Source: Dacryopinax spathularia (taxonomy: Eukaryota > Basidiomycota > Dacrymycetes > Dacrymycetales > Dacrymycetaceae). From it: a stretch of DNA of 64,000 nt. The notes under the pieces were generated by a model, which had not been told where the DNA came from, did no database searches, and was given only the letters and a program-made list of their open reading frames with translations. Shown piece by piece: positions 54,711 to 64,000 of this stretch (position 1 is the first letter of the stretch; the number at the start of each line of letters is the position of its first letter). The position numbers and the translations under genes are program-made. The stretch is from assembly GCA_037974965.1 (NCBI GenBank), contig JBBPFI010000002.1:992001-1056000 (forward strand), in the 5' to 3' direction.

Positions 54711-56961
54711 CTATTCCAGAACAGACGAAGGAATGATATGAGGAGATTGACCGCGCCGGCGCAGGTCTTCCACAACGCAACGATTATGTACTTTGATAGC
54801 CTCGTCAAAGAAGAACTCGAACTGTACTGGCCCCATTTCCCGTACAATCGCGTAGAAATTTCTCATCCAGGCATTGATTTGCTCGCACTTGGACGAATTG
54901 AAAGTCCACACCTTCCTTTCTTCGTCGAAAAGTTCGCGATAGGCGGAGGCGTTGCAATGATACCCGCAGTACCAGTCGTTCTCGGTGTGCTTGCTCTTAA
55001 AGTGGAAGACATCCACAACCAATGCGGTATCTTTGAAGAACTCCTGCAGACGCGGCCGCTCGTGGATGTACTTGTGCAGCTGACAATTATTGTCGTAGAA
55101 TAAGACGTCGGGCAGAGAGGCAGGTGTAGGAAAGACGGTCTGTAGAAAAGCCTGATTCAGAAGTAAGCATGTAAAGGGGGGACGGCAGAGAGCAATGCAG
55201 ACCGCGACCGACTCCAGAGCTTCAGATCCATAGAATGTGCCCCGAGCCAGGATGACTCCACAAGGCCGCACAACAAGCTGCTCGTTGTGAGTGCGTCTTC
55301 TATTGAACCGGGCCTTCATTTTCTTGGACGATATCGCGGAGGGTTCATCGACTGGAAGCGCCTTAATCTGATCCCCATTCATCTCGACTTCGCCTTCTAT
55401 ATCCGACCCTCCTTCTACATCTGCTCCTTCGGCAACAGGGTCACCTCGTAGATATGCATGCGTTCGATCAAGGCGCCTCTTCAAGAGCTGAAACGATTGG
55501 GATTCAGACCGATATTTGGCCTCAAACGAGGCGTGCATGATGTCGTCGCATGTCTGGTAACCCGGTCGGATGGGCCTTGTGCACCGATCTACGCAGCACA
55601 CAGATTCGAGATGGATATGCTGCAGACAATACCGGGCCCGGTTGCTAACGAGCGGGTTGCTGCAATTGTGCTGGGCACAGCATGGCCGATTGATGGCAAC
55701 CCCATCGGTCACAGCGCAAGAAAGCATGTCTGGGCCAAATATTAGGTCGCCACAAGATGAGAAAAGTGAAATGCACCTACGTTCTTCTCCATTGCGATCG
55801 AAGAACTTGCGACACGTATCGCAAGCATGGGCCCAATGTTCTTGCCCGCGCTGTGCGATGTACTCATTCCTCTCCAGCATAGCCTGGGCAAGTCGCTCAG
55901 CCTGTGAACTACACCCAGAATGGGGAAGTCGAAGCACAGAGCCCTGCTCATGATGGTGTAGAAGGAGCGAGTACAAGTAAAAGAGGTCAGACAGGTATTC
56001 GCTCCGCAGGAGGGGTGCTTGATATGGACCCTTTGCAGGCGAAGTGGTTCTCGCCAAGGTCGTATTGTAGATGGTGGCATTCGTACTGAAAGATGAGCTA
56101 ACAGAAGGTGAGCGCGATTTGGCCGGAGAGTGGGATACAGAGGGAGACGCGCGTACTGTGAGAAGATCGTGAGGACTCTGAACAAATCGCAGAGCTTAGC
56201 TTCAAAGAAGAGGTGTTTTTCGGACTGAACAACAGTAGGAATTCCAGAATAATAGACGCGGTATTGTTTCCCATCGACGCCCGGCTGGCACGCGTAGTTT
56301 AGGAATTCCAGAATAATAGACGCGGTATTGTTTCCCATCGACGCCCGGCTGGCACGCGTAGTTTAGATGATACGTTGACAGACAGTTCAAGCATCGGAGG
56401 GAGGTAGCGATAACCGAAAACGCTCCTCGATCAAGAGTGTACAATGTGCCTCGAAACCTGCGCGGATCGTGCAAGCGGGCACAGCGACCGCGGGCGACGA
56501 GAAAGGGACACAGCAGATATGTACAGACGCGAGTAGGCGGATAGAACTCTTCTCTGCCTATAGAAGGTGTAAGGGATAGAGAAGGAGAGTGGGGATGCAG
56601 GTTGCGTACCGAGTTCGAAGCTTTGAGAGTACTCGGCAAAGAGGCGGAAATCGTCTACGAGAGGAGTTGTGACAGCGGTCACATCCTTAGCAGGATCCCA
56701 GATCGCCTCACGAAAAACCGTCCAGAGAGCGAAAACTTGTCCGTGGCTAAGACTGAGTGCGACCGATAGGAAAGACGCGACTGAGTTCGGCAGATCAGTC
56801 GGCGGGCCGGCCCGCCCAGAGAGAGTAGTATCCTGTTGCCACGAGATTCGCGATTGCAGGCGACGAGCAGCGGTGATGAAATCCAGCGCTTGCTGAACGG
56901 AAAGATGACCAATCGAGGGCTGTAGACGCTTCAACGCCTTGTAGAGATCCGTTAGCTGCAT
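54711..56961 (-). mobile_element. KDZ-type DNA transposon, transposase gene with CxC5/CxC6-like modules
   Basis: Kyakuja-Dileera-Zisupton transposase, cut-and-paste class. Exons run about 56961-56610, 56557-56157 and 56097-54711, with two likely short introns inside the last. The N-terminal part (SLRCLNCLSTYHLNYAC, YYSGIPTVVQSEKHLFFEAK) resembles the CxC5-type module. ACDTCRKFF, AVTDGVAINRPCC, HNCSNPLVSNRARYC and CCVDRC form a CxC6-type cluster. The catalytic region carries RRRTHNEQL, CGVILARGTFYGSEA, DVLFYDNNC, DVFHFKSKHTEND, FNSSKCEQINAWMR and REMGPVQFEFFFDEA. Exon 2 contains a 64-bp tandem duplication, not a multiple of three, that breaks the frame, so this copy is probably inactive. I did not find terminal inverted repeats or a target duplication. 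Introns contain pieces of the 18-bp minisatellite. Confidence 0.88.
56237..56364 (-). repeat. 64-bp perfect tandem duplication inside the KDZ transposase
   Basis: Copies at 56237-56300 and 56301-56364 appear identical. Removing one copy in thought restores the expected exon phase (337 nt against 401), showing that the duplication came after the element was functional. Identity of the copies suggests a recent event. Confidence 0.92.
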
Positions 56962-57398
56962 ATTGTCGGAATACAGCGAGCGCGGGATATAGAAGGTGAG
57001 TGAGTTGCAGGGGTCTCAGCAGCGCGGGTGCTGACGCGATGGTTAGGGCACAGTCATTAAGCTGTATGCCTAAGTTAAGGTAAACCCTTATCGTATTTTC
57101 GGGCAACCGGTGTGTGGCTGTACTGAGCCATAGCCGGTGTCCGAGAGTCCGGCGCGCCGGACAGAAAGCTCCCGTACAAACCTGCACGGAAGCTGGATGT
57201 ACTGGAGAAGCTGTGGCGCGGAGGCAACGTTGGGCAAAAAGAGTCGCGACGTATAGCATTGTTAGGTGCAAGGGTTCTCCAGTCGACCGCTTCTTGCAAA
57301 GACATTCTGTCTGGTGTTTGGGGAATTCCCTCAACTCTGCTCGCTTGTCTCTACAACTTCAATGGCTGCCACTCCTCCATAGTTCTCGCCAGAACGAA

Positions 57399-59410
57399 AT
57401 GGGTCTAGTCGTCCCCCTCTTATTGCTGGGCTTGTTCTGGGTCGCCGTGCACCTGGCTTACAAGCTCACTGTCAAGCGCTTTCTTACCCCTCTTCTACCG
57501 CGCACACGACCTCTCACGCGCTCTGCCGGCCCGGGGTCATGCTTCGACCCAGACTACACCAGCTTCCACTTATCCTATGTCAACCTTAAGCTGGAAACGA
57601 CGTCTTTCAACGAATCGCACGAACGCTTGACTGCCTATTTTGCAACGCATGGCTGGATACCTTTGGGCAGGGCTGTCTATAGCGCCGGGGCTGTCATTGG
57701 GGTCATTGGCATGTTCGCCAGCGTCTTCATCATGGCATGGACCGGACTCCTGGTCCTAACGGAAGCCGTGTCGACGCCTTCCCTCGCCGCCTCGATGCCT
57801 CGCCTGGCCCACAATGTTGCAAAACGAGCCATAAGCGCCCTTGGGCCCGCTCTGGCGCCCGAATCAAAAGTCAACTTGGCCTTAAGACCTCTCGTAGGCG
57901 CCCAGTCTTAGATCACATCACTCTGGCTCACGATTCAATCAGATACCCGGACTTACGATACCTCTATCCCATCTACCACTAATGTTATCCGCCCTGTTCA
58001 TCTGCCAATCATTTCACGAATTCGGACACGCCATCTGTGCAGCATTGTAAGCCCACCTCCGTCTTCCTCTGCCCCCGCCCTTCGACTAACCCTCTTTGTA
58101 GAGAAGACACGCCCCTGCATTCCGTCGGACTCGCACTGCACGTCATCGTCCCCACCGCATTTGTTTCATTATCGTACAAACCCAGCACCAGCACGCGCGC
58201 AATCTTGAGGTTGGCAAGTGCTGGTGCATTGCACAATATCATCCTCTGGCTCGCTTTTTACGGGGTTGCGCATAGCGGTCTTGGGAGGCTGGCGACCCCC
58301 ATCGGCTGGACCGACGTGAGCAACCTGGGGAAGGTCGTACTCGGGTTCAATGAGGTAGGCTCCGATTCACTCTGAGCCCAAGCTCGGTAGCCCCTAACAG
58401 CCGTACAAACAGGCCACAACACTGGCTGACTATATTCCTCGTGGGTCTCTCCTGACACAGCTGGACGACACGCCCCTTGGCATAAACCCGCATAATGCGG
58501 GGAAGGCAGACCCGTGGGAAACCTTCCTCCTTGCGAAAGCGCCACAAGAACAGCGTAGGGGATGGTGCATCGACTCCTCCGAGTTTGTCCGTGAGTGCCA
58601 TGCTTCGGGCACGCTCTGATGGTTTGCTTATGGACTATAGGCGCTTCGACCGCATGCTGCTCCGAGCCTTCGACGGCCGAGCTAGCATGCTTTATGCCGA
58701 TGTCGGCACCGCCGTCCGAGTATCAGGGGCATTGTCTGTCGCCCCTGTCGCTGTTTAACCGCAACAACACCACCCCGCGCCGATGCGACCCGGCCGGCTG
58801 CTCATCAGAACAATTATGCATCATCCCCTCTCCCGAGTCTCAGCTGCTGCGTATAACATTCGTGGACATGGAGCGCGGCCGAGAGCGCGTGGTCGTCTGG
58901 AAAGGACCCAGGCTCGAAGTATGGCGACAAGGTGAGGCCCAGTCCTCCATTGCCGAGAATCACGATCCTGACCGGGCACCGTGCTTACGTCCCAACCACG
59001 CACAGTACGCGTCGGCACGTACCTACCCCGCACGCCCTTAATCCCATTCTGGCTTCCCGATATCGTCAGCCTCTTCATATCGTACGACACCGTCTTATTC
59101 ATAGACGAGCGATGCAGTACTGATATACTCGCTGGGGGGCAGGTACAACCTCACGGTCACGATCGCACTCTATCTGTTCAATCTCCTGCCGTTGCCTTTG
59201 TTGGATGGTGGGCAAGTCTTGTCTTGCGTACTAGACCTGGCGCTCGGCATGCGACCGCAAGCGAGGCCTGACCTCGATGAGGTCGACTTTGGTGGACGAA
59301 GAAGACAACAGCAGAAGGAGCGTATTGAGCGGACAGTTCATTGGAGCGTGGGCGTGCTTTGTATATTGGTCGCTGTGGCCGTTTCTGCTGAGGAGCTGAT
59401 GAGGCCTTGA
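57399..59410 (+). CDS. STP1: Site-2 protease (S2P/MBTPS2, Cryptococcus Stp1)
   Basis: Intramembrane zinc metalloprotease that releases SREBP-type transcription factors (Sre1) from Golgi membranes, linking sterol or oxygen supply to gene expression. Seven exons (57399-57893, 57943-58046, 58102-58354, 58413-58590, 58641-58931, 59006-59081, 59143-59410) give 554 residues. TM1 is VVPLLLLGLFWVAVHLAY. The active site HEFGH lies at about 190-194 in FICQSFHEFGHAICA; the second motif LLDGGQVL with the metal-binding Asp is near 487. A Cys-rich luminal region (CDPAGCSS) lies between, as in the family. Intron 6 (59082-59142) was placed so that SYNLTVTIALYLFNLLPLPL is in frame. Intact. The Stp1 name follows the Cryptococcus literature; orthology is likely. 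Confidence 0.92.
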
Positions 59411-60203
59411 GGCTTCGCTCTGCGGCTGATTTGCCCTTGGGTTGTAGGAGTATTGCAATACTGATATCAGAACACCCTGCTGAGTGAACCATTGCTTTCT
59501 TGTGCCGAGATTTTTCTTCAAGATGCCGACAGTAGCATGGAACCTGTAGTTACCGCCGGTCTCAGCGGGGTGAAGACTGACCGGTCTAGGGATAAGCTTA
59601 GCCGGCAGCCCGTGGGGGATGGTGTGGGGCAAAGATGGGCCGCGCGGAGAATGAGGACGAGCACATGATCGGGCCTGCCGATCAGTCGGTGATGACGTAC
59701 ACAATCAGCGGAAGAAGTCACGTTTTCCTCAAGGGTCAAGCTTCGGTTTGCCTCCGAGATGAACCCGTGTTGTTCTGTGTCTCTCCTCCTGCCTTTCTTG
59801 GTCGTCATCGTCTGCCCCGCCCATCTGCTTTTCTCCTCGTCTCTTGGAATGGGTCAAGTTTGCTCAACGTCCATATGGCGGGCTTATATGTGCCTGCCTT
59901 CTTTACCCCGGACTAGGCTCGGAGTAGCACAATTACCATGAGAACTGCCTCGCTTTTATGGGCGCTGCCGTTCCTTGTGCGACTTCGGCAGGCACGGCCT
60001 TGTGACCGTCGCCTACCGTGTGGATTCGAACACTTCGGTTCTTCTGTAATCAAAAATTGCGATTCGGACGGATCTGTTCTTCAGGGCGCGCGTGGATTCC
60101 CAATATCTGATGCACAGGCCAGTCACGGTATATATACCGAGGGGACGAACCGCAGTTCCTTCTTGCTGGCTTTCTTCCTCCTCGCCCTCTACTGCTTGCA
60201 AGG
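59411..60203. other. Spacer between the site-2 protease and sugar-porter genes
   Basis: About 790 bp with no convincing gene. It should hold the 3' UTR of the protease gene and the promoter/leader of the transporter; CT-rich sequence precedes the transporter ATG. Hydrophobic short frames around 59,940-60,240 lack family features. Confidence 0.5.
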
Positions 60204-62483
60204 ATGGCCGAAACCGGTGAGAAGCGTCGTGCCGCAGGGCTCACTACTCGTAGCGTAAGTGCGCTCCTATGAGGCTTAGACAATCTCACCAAATGCCCTG
60301 TCTACAGTACTCCCCATGGATTGCCAGCAACCCGTACATTGTAGGCTCCTTCGCCTGTATCGGCGGTGGCCTCTTCGGTCTGGATATTTCGTCTATGTCC
60401 GGCGTCTTGAACGTAAGCAATGACGATCATGACTTGACCGACATTTCTCATTCCGCCCTAGAACCCATACTGGCTGGATGAATTCCAAAACCCACAGGGT
60501 GATATCCAGGGGTAAGTCAATCTGGTCGGGCTCTACGCGAAGGACGTGGATTGAGATTCGCTTCAGAGCAATCGTAGCATCCATGCCAGCTGGTTCCCTC
60601 GTCGGAGCTCTGTCAGTCGCCGTCCTTGCCGACATGTTCGGTCGCAAGCGCCTCGTCATCCTTGCCGGCATCATCTGGGTCATCGGTTCTATCCTTCAGT
60701 GCGCAGCCGTCAACCGAGGTATGCTCGTAGTCGGGCGTATCATCTCCGGTATTTCAGTCGGTATCAGCTCCACCGTCGTCCCCGTCTACCAGGCCGAAAT
60801 TACCGCTCCTGGCATGTAAGCTCAGCTTCTTATCCGTGAAACGCGGCCTTCCTGATTTGGTGCAGCCGTGGACGGATCGTCTCACTGCAACAATGGTCCA
60901 TCACTTGGGGAATTCTGATCCAGTACTTCATCCAGTTTGGGTGCTCGTACATCAACGGCGTCGCTTCATTCCGCATTCCATGGGGTCTGCAGATGATTCC
61001 GGCTATCGTACTCTCCGTCGGCATGCTCGCTTTCCCTGAATCTCCGCGTTACCTGCTCGACAACGGTCGGAATGATGAAGCTCTCCAAATCCTTGCCGAT
61101 TTGCACGGTGGTGGAAATAGGGATGATGAGCTTGTGCAACTCGAGTACAACGAAATCCTGCTCCAGATCGAGACGGAGAGGAAGGAGGGACCGAAGTCTT
61201 GGAGGGACATGTTCGCTCCTGGCATCTTCCGCCGTGTCTTCCTCGGTATGAGTCTGCAGATGTGGAGCCAGTTGACCGGCATGAAGTGAGTGTTCTGTCG
61301 CCTGTTTTCCTTCCAAAATACTGACTCCTATCCAGCGTTATGATGTACTACGTATGCCGCTTTTCACCTGTCCAGTGGGATTCTTGTTGATGGTCCCTAG
61401 ATCACCTACGTGTTCGCTGGAGCCGGTCTGACGGGTCGTCGTGCCAACCTGATCGCTGCTTCCGTTCAATACGTCTTGAACACTGCTTTCACTGTGCCCG
61501 CGTTCTGGGCTATCGACTGGTGGGGACGCCGTCCACTGCTTCTCACGTAAGTCACGAGAAGCTTGCTAGGAAAACCGTCGTCTGACCCACTTCTCTAGTG
61601 GCACAGGCCTCATGTCATTCTTCCTCTTCCTCGTCGGCGGTCTGCAAGGCGGATATGGACAAGTACAATACGTGGCAGATGCCGGCAGCAGTGCGTAGAT
61701 CGTGGGCTGTTTTCATACACATCGGCTCACTCCACTCTACGCAGATCAATGGGTCATTCAGGGCCATACCAACATTACCTACGGCATCATTGTTTGCTCG
61801 TACCTCTTCGTGGTTTCCTTCTCGTTCACCATGGGACCCGTTTCTTGGACGTACCCATCTGAGATCTTCCCCATGAAAGTCCGGGCGAAGGCGGTGTCTT
61901 GGTCCACTGCTGCCAACTGGGTGCGTGGTTTCCTTTAAGTTGGCGGTCACCAGATCACTGACAGACAACTTCTTGACAGGCTTTCAACTTCATGCTCGTA
62001 TGTCTCGTCTTCTCCAACGGATCAGGGAAGGTGTTCCTGATTACTTCCCGCAGGCTTTTGCTGTTCCTCCAGCGTTCAACAATATTTACTGGAAGACTTA
62101 CATGATCTTCGCGACGTGAGTTAGCAATGTTTAACCGGTATAGACGACTCTCTGACTCCGCTTGCGCCCAGCTTCAACGCAGCCGCATTTATCCATATCT
62201 TCTTCATGTTCCCCGAGGTAAAGTATTGACACACAGGCAGATTTAAGGTAATTAACGCCTTTGGCAGACCAAGGGACGCACCATCGAGGAGATGGAAGAG
62301 ATCTTCGCTTCCGGACACGTCTTCACCGCTTGGAAAGTCGACCCGGCTATTGGGAGGCATAACCTTGAGGAGATCCGTCGGGAGGTCGAGGGGCGACTTG
62401 GTCCTGGTGGTGAGAAAGAGGCTCTCGCGCATGAGGAGAACGCTCCGGTTACGGGTGCGACTACGGCCAACGAGTCCGTATAA
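60204..62483 (+). CDS. MFS sugar porter (hexose transporter family)
   Basis: Proton-linked or facilitative sugar transporter in the plasma membrane. Thirteen exons (60204-60254, 60308-60412, 60462-60511, 60567-60815, 60866-61285, 61336-61351, 61401-61546, 61599-61690, 61745-61920, 61980-61997, 62054-62115, 62172-62217, 62268-62483) give 548 residues. Exons 6 and 10 are only 16 and 18 nt, yet the protein is continuous. Signatures: GGLFGLDISSMSGVL in TM1, ADMFGRKRLV, GRIISGISVGISSTVVPVYQ, FPESPRYLLDNGR, QQ-WS and GLTGRRANL regions, PVSWTYPSEIFPMKVRAKA, and PETKGRTIEEMEEIF after TM12. The chosen start gives a short cytosolic MAETGEKRRAAGL tail. Sugar specificity cannot be read from sequence. Confidence 0.92.
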
Positions 62484-62878
62484 GGGCGTGATGAGTTGTC
62501 TGTTCTTACATTTTTATGACCTGAATGAATTGCGTTATTGTTTGAGCGCGACAGATTAACACTTCGAGGCAGGCTGTATGTCCAACGCAAGAAATGCTTT
62601 GTAGAGCCGACGACGCCGGCATGTTGAGCGGTACGGCCTCGTCTACCCTAAGACTGAGATTTCGCCAATTCATCTGTGGGCTGCTCCCGACGTACGAGAT
62701 GGAGATCGAAGACAGTGACAATGAGGGGTTTTGAACGGATGAACAGTGGGTGGCAATTGGCCGAGTCGTCGTATCATATCAGGTTCATCGTCGGGCTACG
62801 ACATACAAGAAACGTCACTTGCCACGGCTCCTAAGCCCTACCCAAGATCCCAATAGATACGCGAAGTACACCGCAGCC

Positions 62879-63467
62879 TCAAACAGTAAACTCCAGCCTG
62901 TTCATCGCATAATCCCTGCAGAAGAACCTCTTTGGGTACTCCGGTCCCTGAGCACCCGAGTCCGTCATCCCAGGCTCGTCCGCATCGAGCGGCGCACTCC
63001 GTCCTCCTGCCTGCTTTGCATCCCATATCCTTTGGCGCAGCTCGTTCAGCTTCTCCAGGGAGACGACCTTGAAGCAAGGATGACGGGAGGAGATGGGGTC
63101 GATCGGGAATTTGGGGTCCTTGGGATGCGAGATGTGCACTTGCTGGCCGTTGCCGCAGTCGAACCTGGCATCACTCGGTCAAATAACCGTTCCTCTATAT
63201 GCCAACAAGGCTCACCAAGCGAGAGTGTCGACCTGAGCCGCAGGGACTGGGATCTTCCTCATGCCCAGCACGTCTCTGTAAAACTCATCGGCGATCGGCA
63301 GTGTTCCTGTCAGCAAAGATTGAAATTGTCAGTACAAGTCAATTTCACAGATGGCAATCCTGACCCGCTGGAACGGTAATGTTTACATGGGCCAAGCCGT
63401 TGATAAACTCGGTCGCGGTGTAGTGCGTGCCGTTGGTAGTACCATTGGTCGCGCCGTTAGTAGTCAT
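62879..63467 (-). CDS. VOC-superfamily (glyoxalase/dioxygenase-fold) protein
   Basis: Three exons (63467-63365, 63306-63216, 63164-62879) give 159 residues. A Thr/Asn/Gly-rich N-terminus (NGATNGTTNGTHY) precedes the fold: HVNITVPAG, EFYRDVLGMRKIPVP, LAWFDCGNGQQVHI, SRHPCFKV and YPKRFFCRDYAMNRLEF. The first His (HVNIT), a middle His (RHPCF) and the terminal Glu (RLEF) occupy positions used for metal binding in vicinal-oxygen-chelate enzymes. Members include glyoxalases and small-molecule dioxygenases; the substrate is unknown. The first donor is GTCAGG, slightly weak, but phase and family alignment support it. It is divergent from the M20 peptidase gene, with about 270 bp between starts. Confidence 0.85.
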
Positions 63468-63738
63468 GGTGCTGATCGTGGCTTTTCCTGCTTGTGCTGG
63501 TACGGTGGTCGACGACAACAGAGGGAAGAGCTGAAGGTGGAGAAATAGCCAGCGCCGTCCAAGCGGGGTAATATTACGGCGGCCTCGCAGAATGTGGGGG
63601 AATCTCCGGGTGCTCGGCGCGAATGAGGGTTCCGGAATTTGAGCCCTGTTTAGATAACGGTCCTGCAAGTTGTACACCAGATCGGGCCGTCCTAATCGCG
63701 ACTTTGTCAACTCCACCTCCTATACCCTAAGCACCCTG

Positions 63739-64000
63739 ATGGCTACCCTCTCTGCTGAGCAGCGGGCTAGAATAACAGAGGCGACTCATAAGCTGTTACA
63801 GCCTTGTACGGCTTTCTTGCAGCAGCTGGTTAGGATCGATACCACCAACCCCCCGGGCTGGAACTATCCGGAGTGCGCTCAGCTTATCGGCGACACACTC
63901 GCTAAGCTGGGATACGACGTCGACTATTACGAAGTTCCCGAAGACCAACTGTCCGCATTAGCCCCGCATGGAAAGGGCCTTCCTAGAGTGAACGTCGTCG
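63739..64000 (+). CDS. M20-family metallopeptidase/deacylase, 5' part only
   Basis: The first 87 codons are present; the gene continues past the window edge. FLQQLVRIDTTNPPGWNYPE followed by LIGDTLAKLGYDVDYYEVPE is the typical start of M20 (ArgE/DapE/CPG2) zinc enzymes, which hydrolyse amide bonds of acylated amino acids or dipeptides. The metal-binding residues lie beyond the edge, so activity cannot be checked. The start at 63739 is the first ATG in frame. Confidence 0.8.
   Translation, partial: MATLSAEQRARITEATHKLLQPCTAFLQQLVRIDTTNPPGWNYPECAQLIGDTLAKLGYDVDYYEVPEDQLSALAPHGKGLPRVNVV

Noticed and set aside
54711-57010. Terminal inverted repeats for the KDZ element
   Set aside because: I compared the flanks by eye and found no convincing inverted ends or target duplication, so no element boundary beyond the gene is claimed.
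1-64000. tRNA or rRNA genes and LTR or other virus-like elements
   Set aside because: GGTTCGA-type strings found (near 7,661 and 13,213) lie inside coding exons without a cloverleaf. No reverse transcriptase, integrase, capsid or LTR pair was recognised.

Overview
This looks like the nuclear genome of a basidiomycete fungus, probably Agaricomycotina. Genes are GC-rich and densely packed. Introns are short (about 45-150 nt), with donors of the GTGCGT/GTACGT/GTAAGT type and CTGAC/CTAAC-like branch sites. Families typical of basidiomycetes are present, including a KDZ transposase with cysteine clusters. I recognised no tRNA, rRNA, CRISPR array or virus-like element. Exon coordinates were worked out by hand from splice signals and reading frame.\n\n0.5-31.3 kb is mostly core genome. 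It holds: a very large disordered protein; an AAG-type 3-methyladenine DNA glycosylase; the XPF/RAD1 repair nuclease (converging on the glycosylase with a 78-bp gap); an unknown multi-pass membrane protein; two paralogous YCR023C/ZIF1-like MFS transporters with identical intron positions and an unknown gene between them; tRNA-splicing endonuclease subunit SEN54; a CIR_N/LENG1-like nuclear protein divergent from the P5A ATPase SPF1; and the stress proteolipid PMP3 with a CRE/STRE-rich promoter.\n\n31.3-39.3 kb: a 1,178-bp non-autonomous element with perfect 147-bp inverted ends sits upstream of a DAL5-type MFS gene. The RBM25-like splicing factor and the SNARE YKT6 converge. A 495-bp MITE with a 10-bp target duplication follows.\n\n39.3-57 kb is a repeat-rich accessory island. 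A dispersed repeat of about 102 bp with a conserved 25-bp core occurs as a degenerate array, as a six-unit array read in frame inside a gene, as single cores in introns and spacers, and in both orientations. A second, 18-bp minisatellite family recurs in spacers, introns and coding sequence. Three unfamiliar multi-exon genes (A, B, C), one repeat-bearing gene (D), gene fragments and a KDZ DNA transposon lie here.\n\n57-64 kb returns to ordinary genes: a site-2 protease (SREBP-type activation), a sugar porter with micro-exons, a VOC/glyoxalase-fold protein, and the start of an M20 peptidase cut by the window edge.
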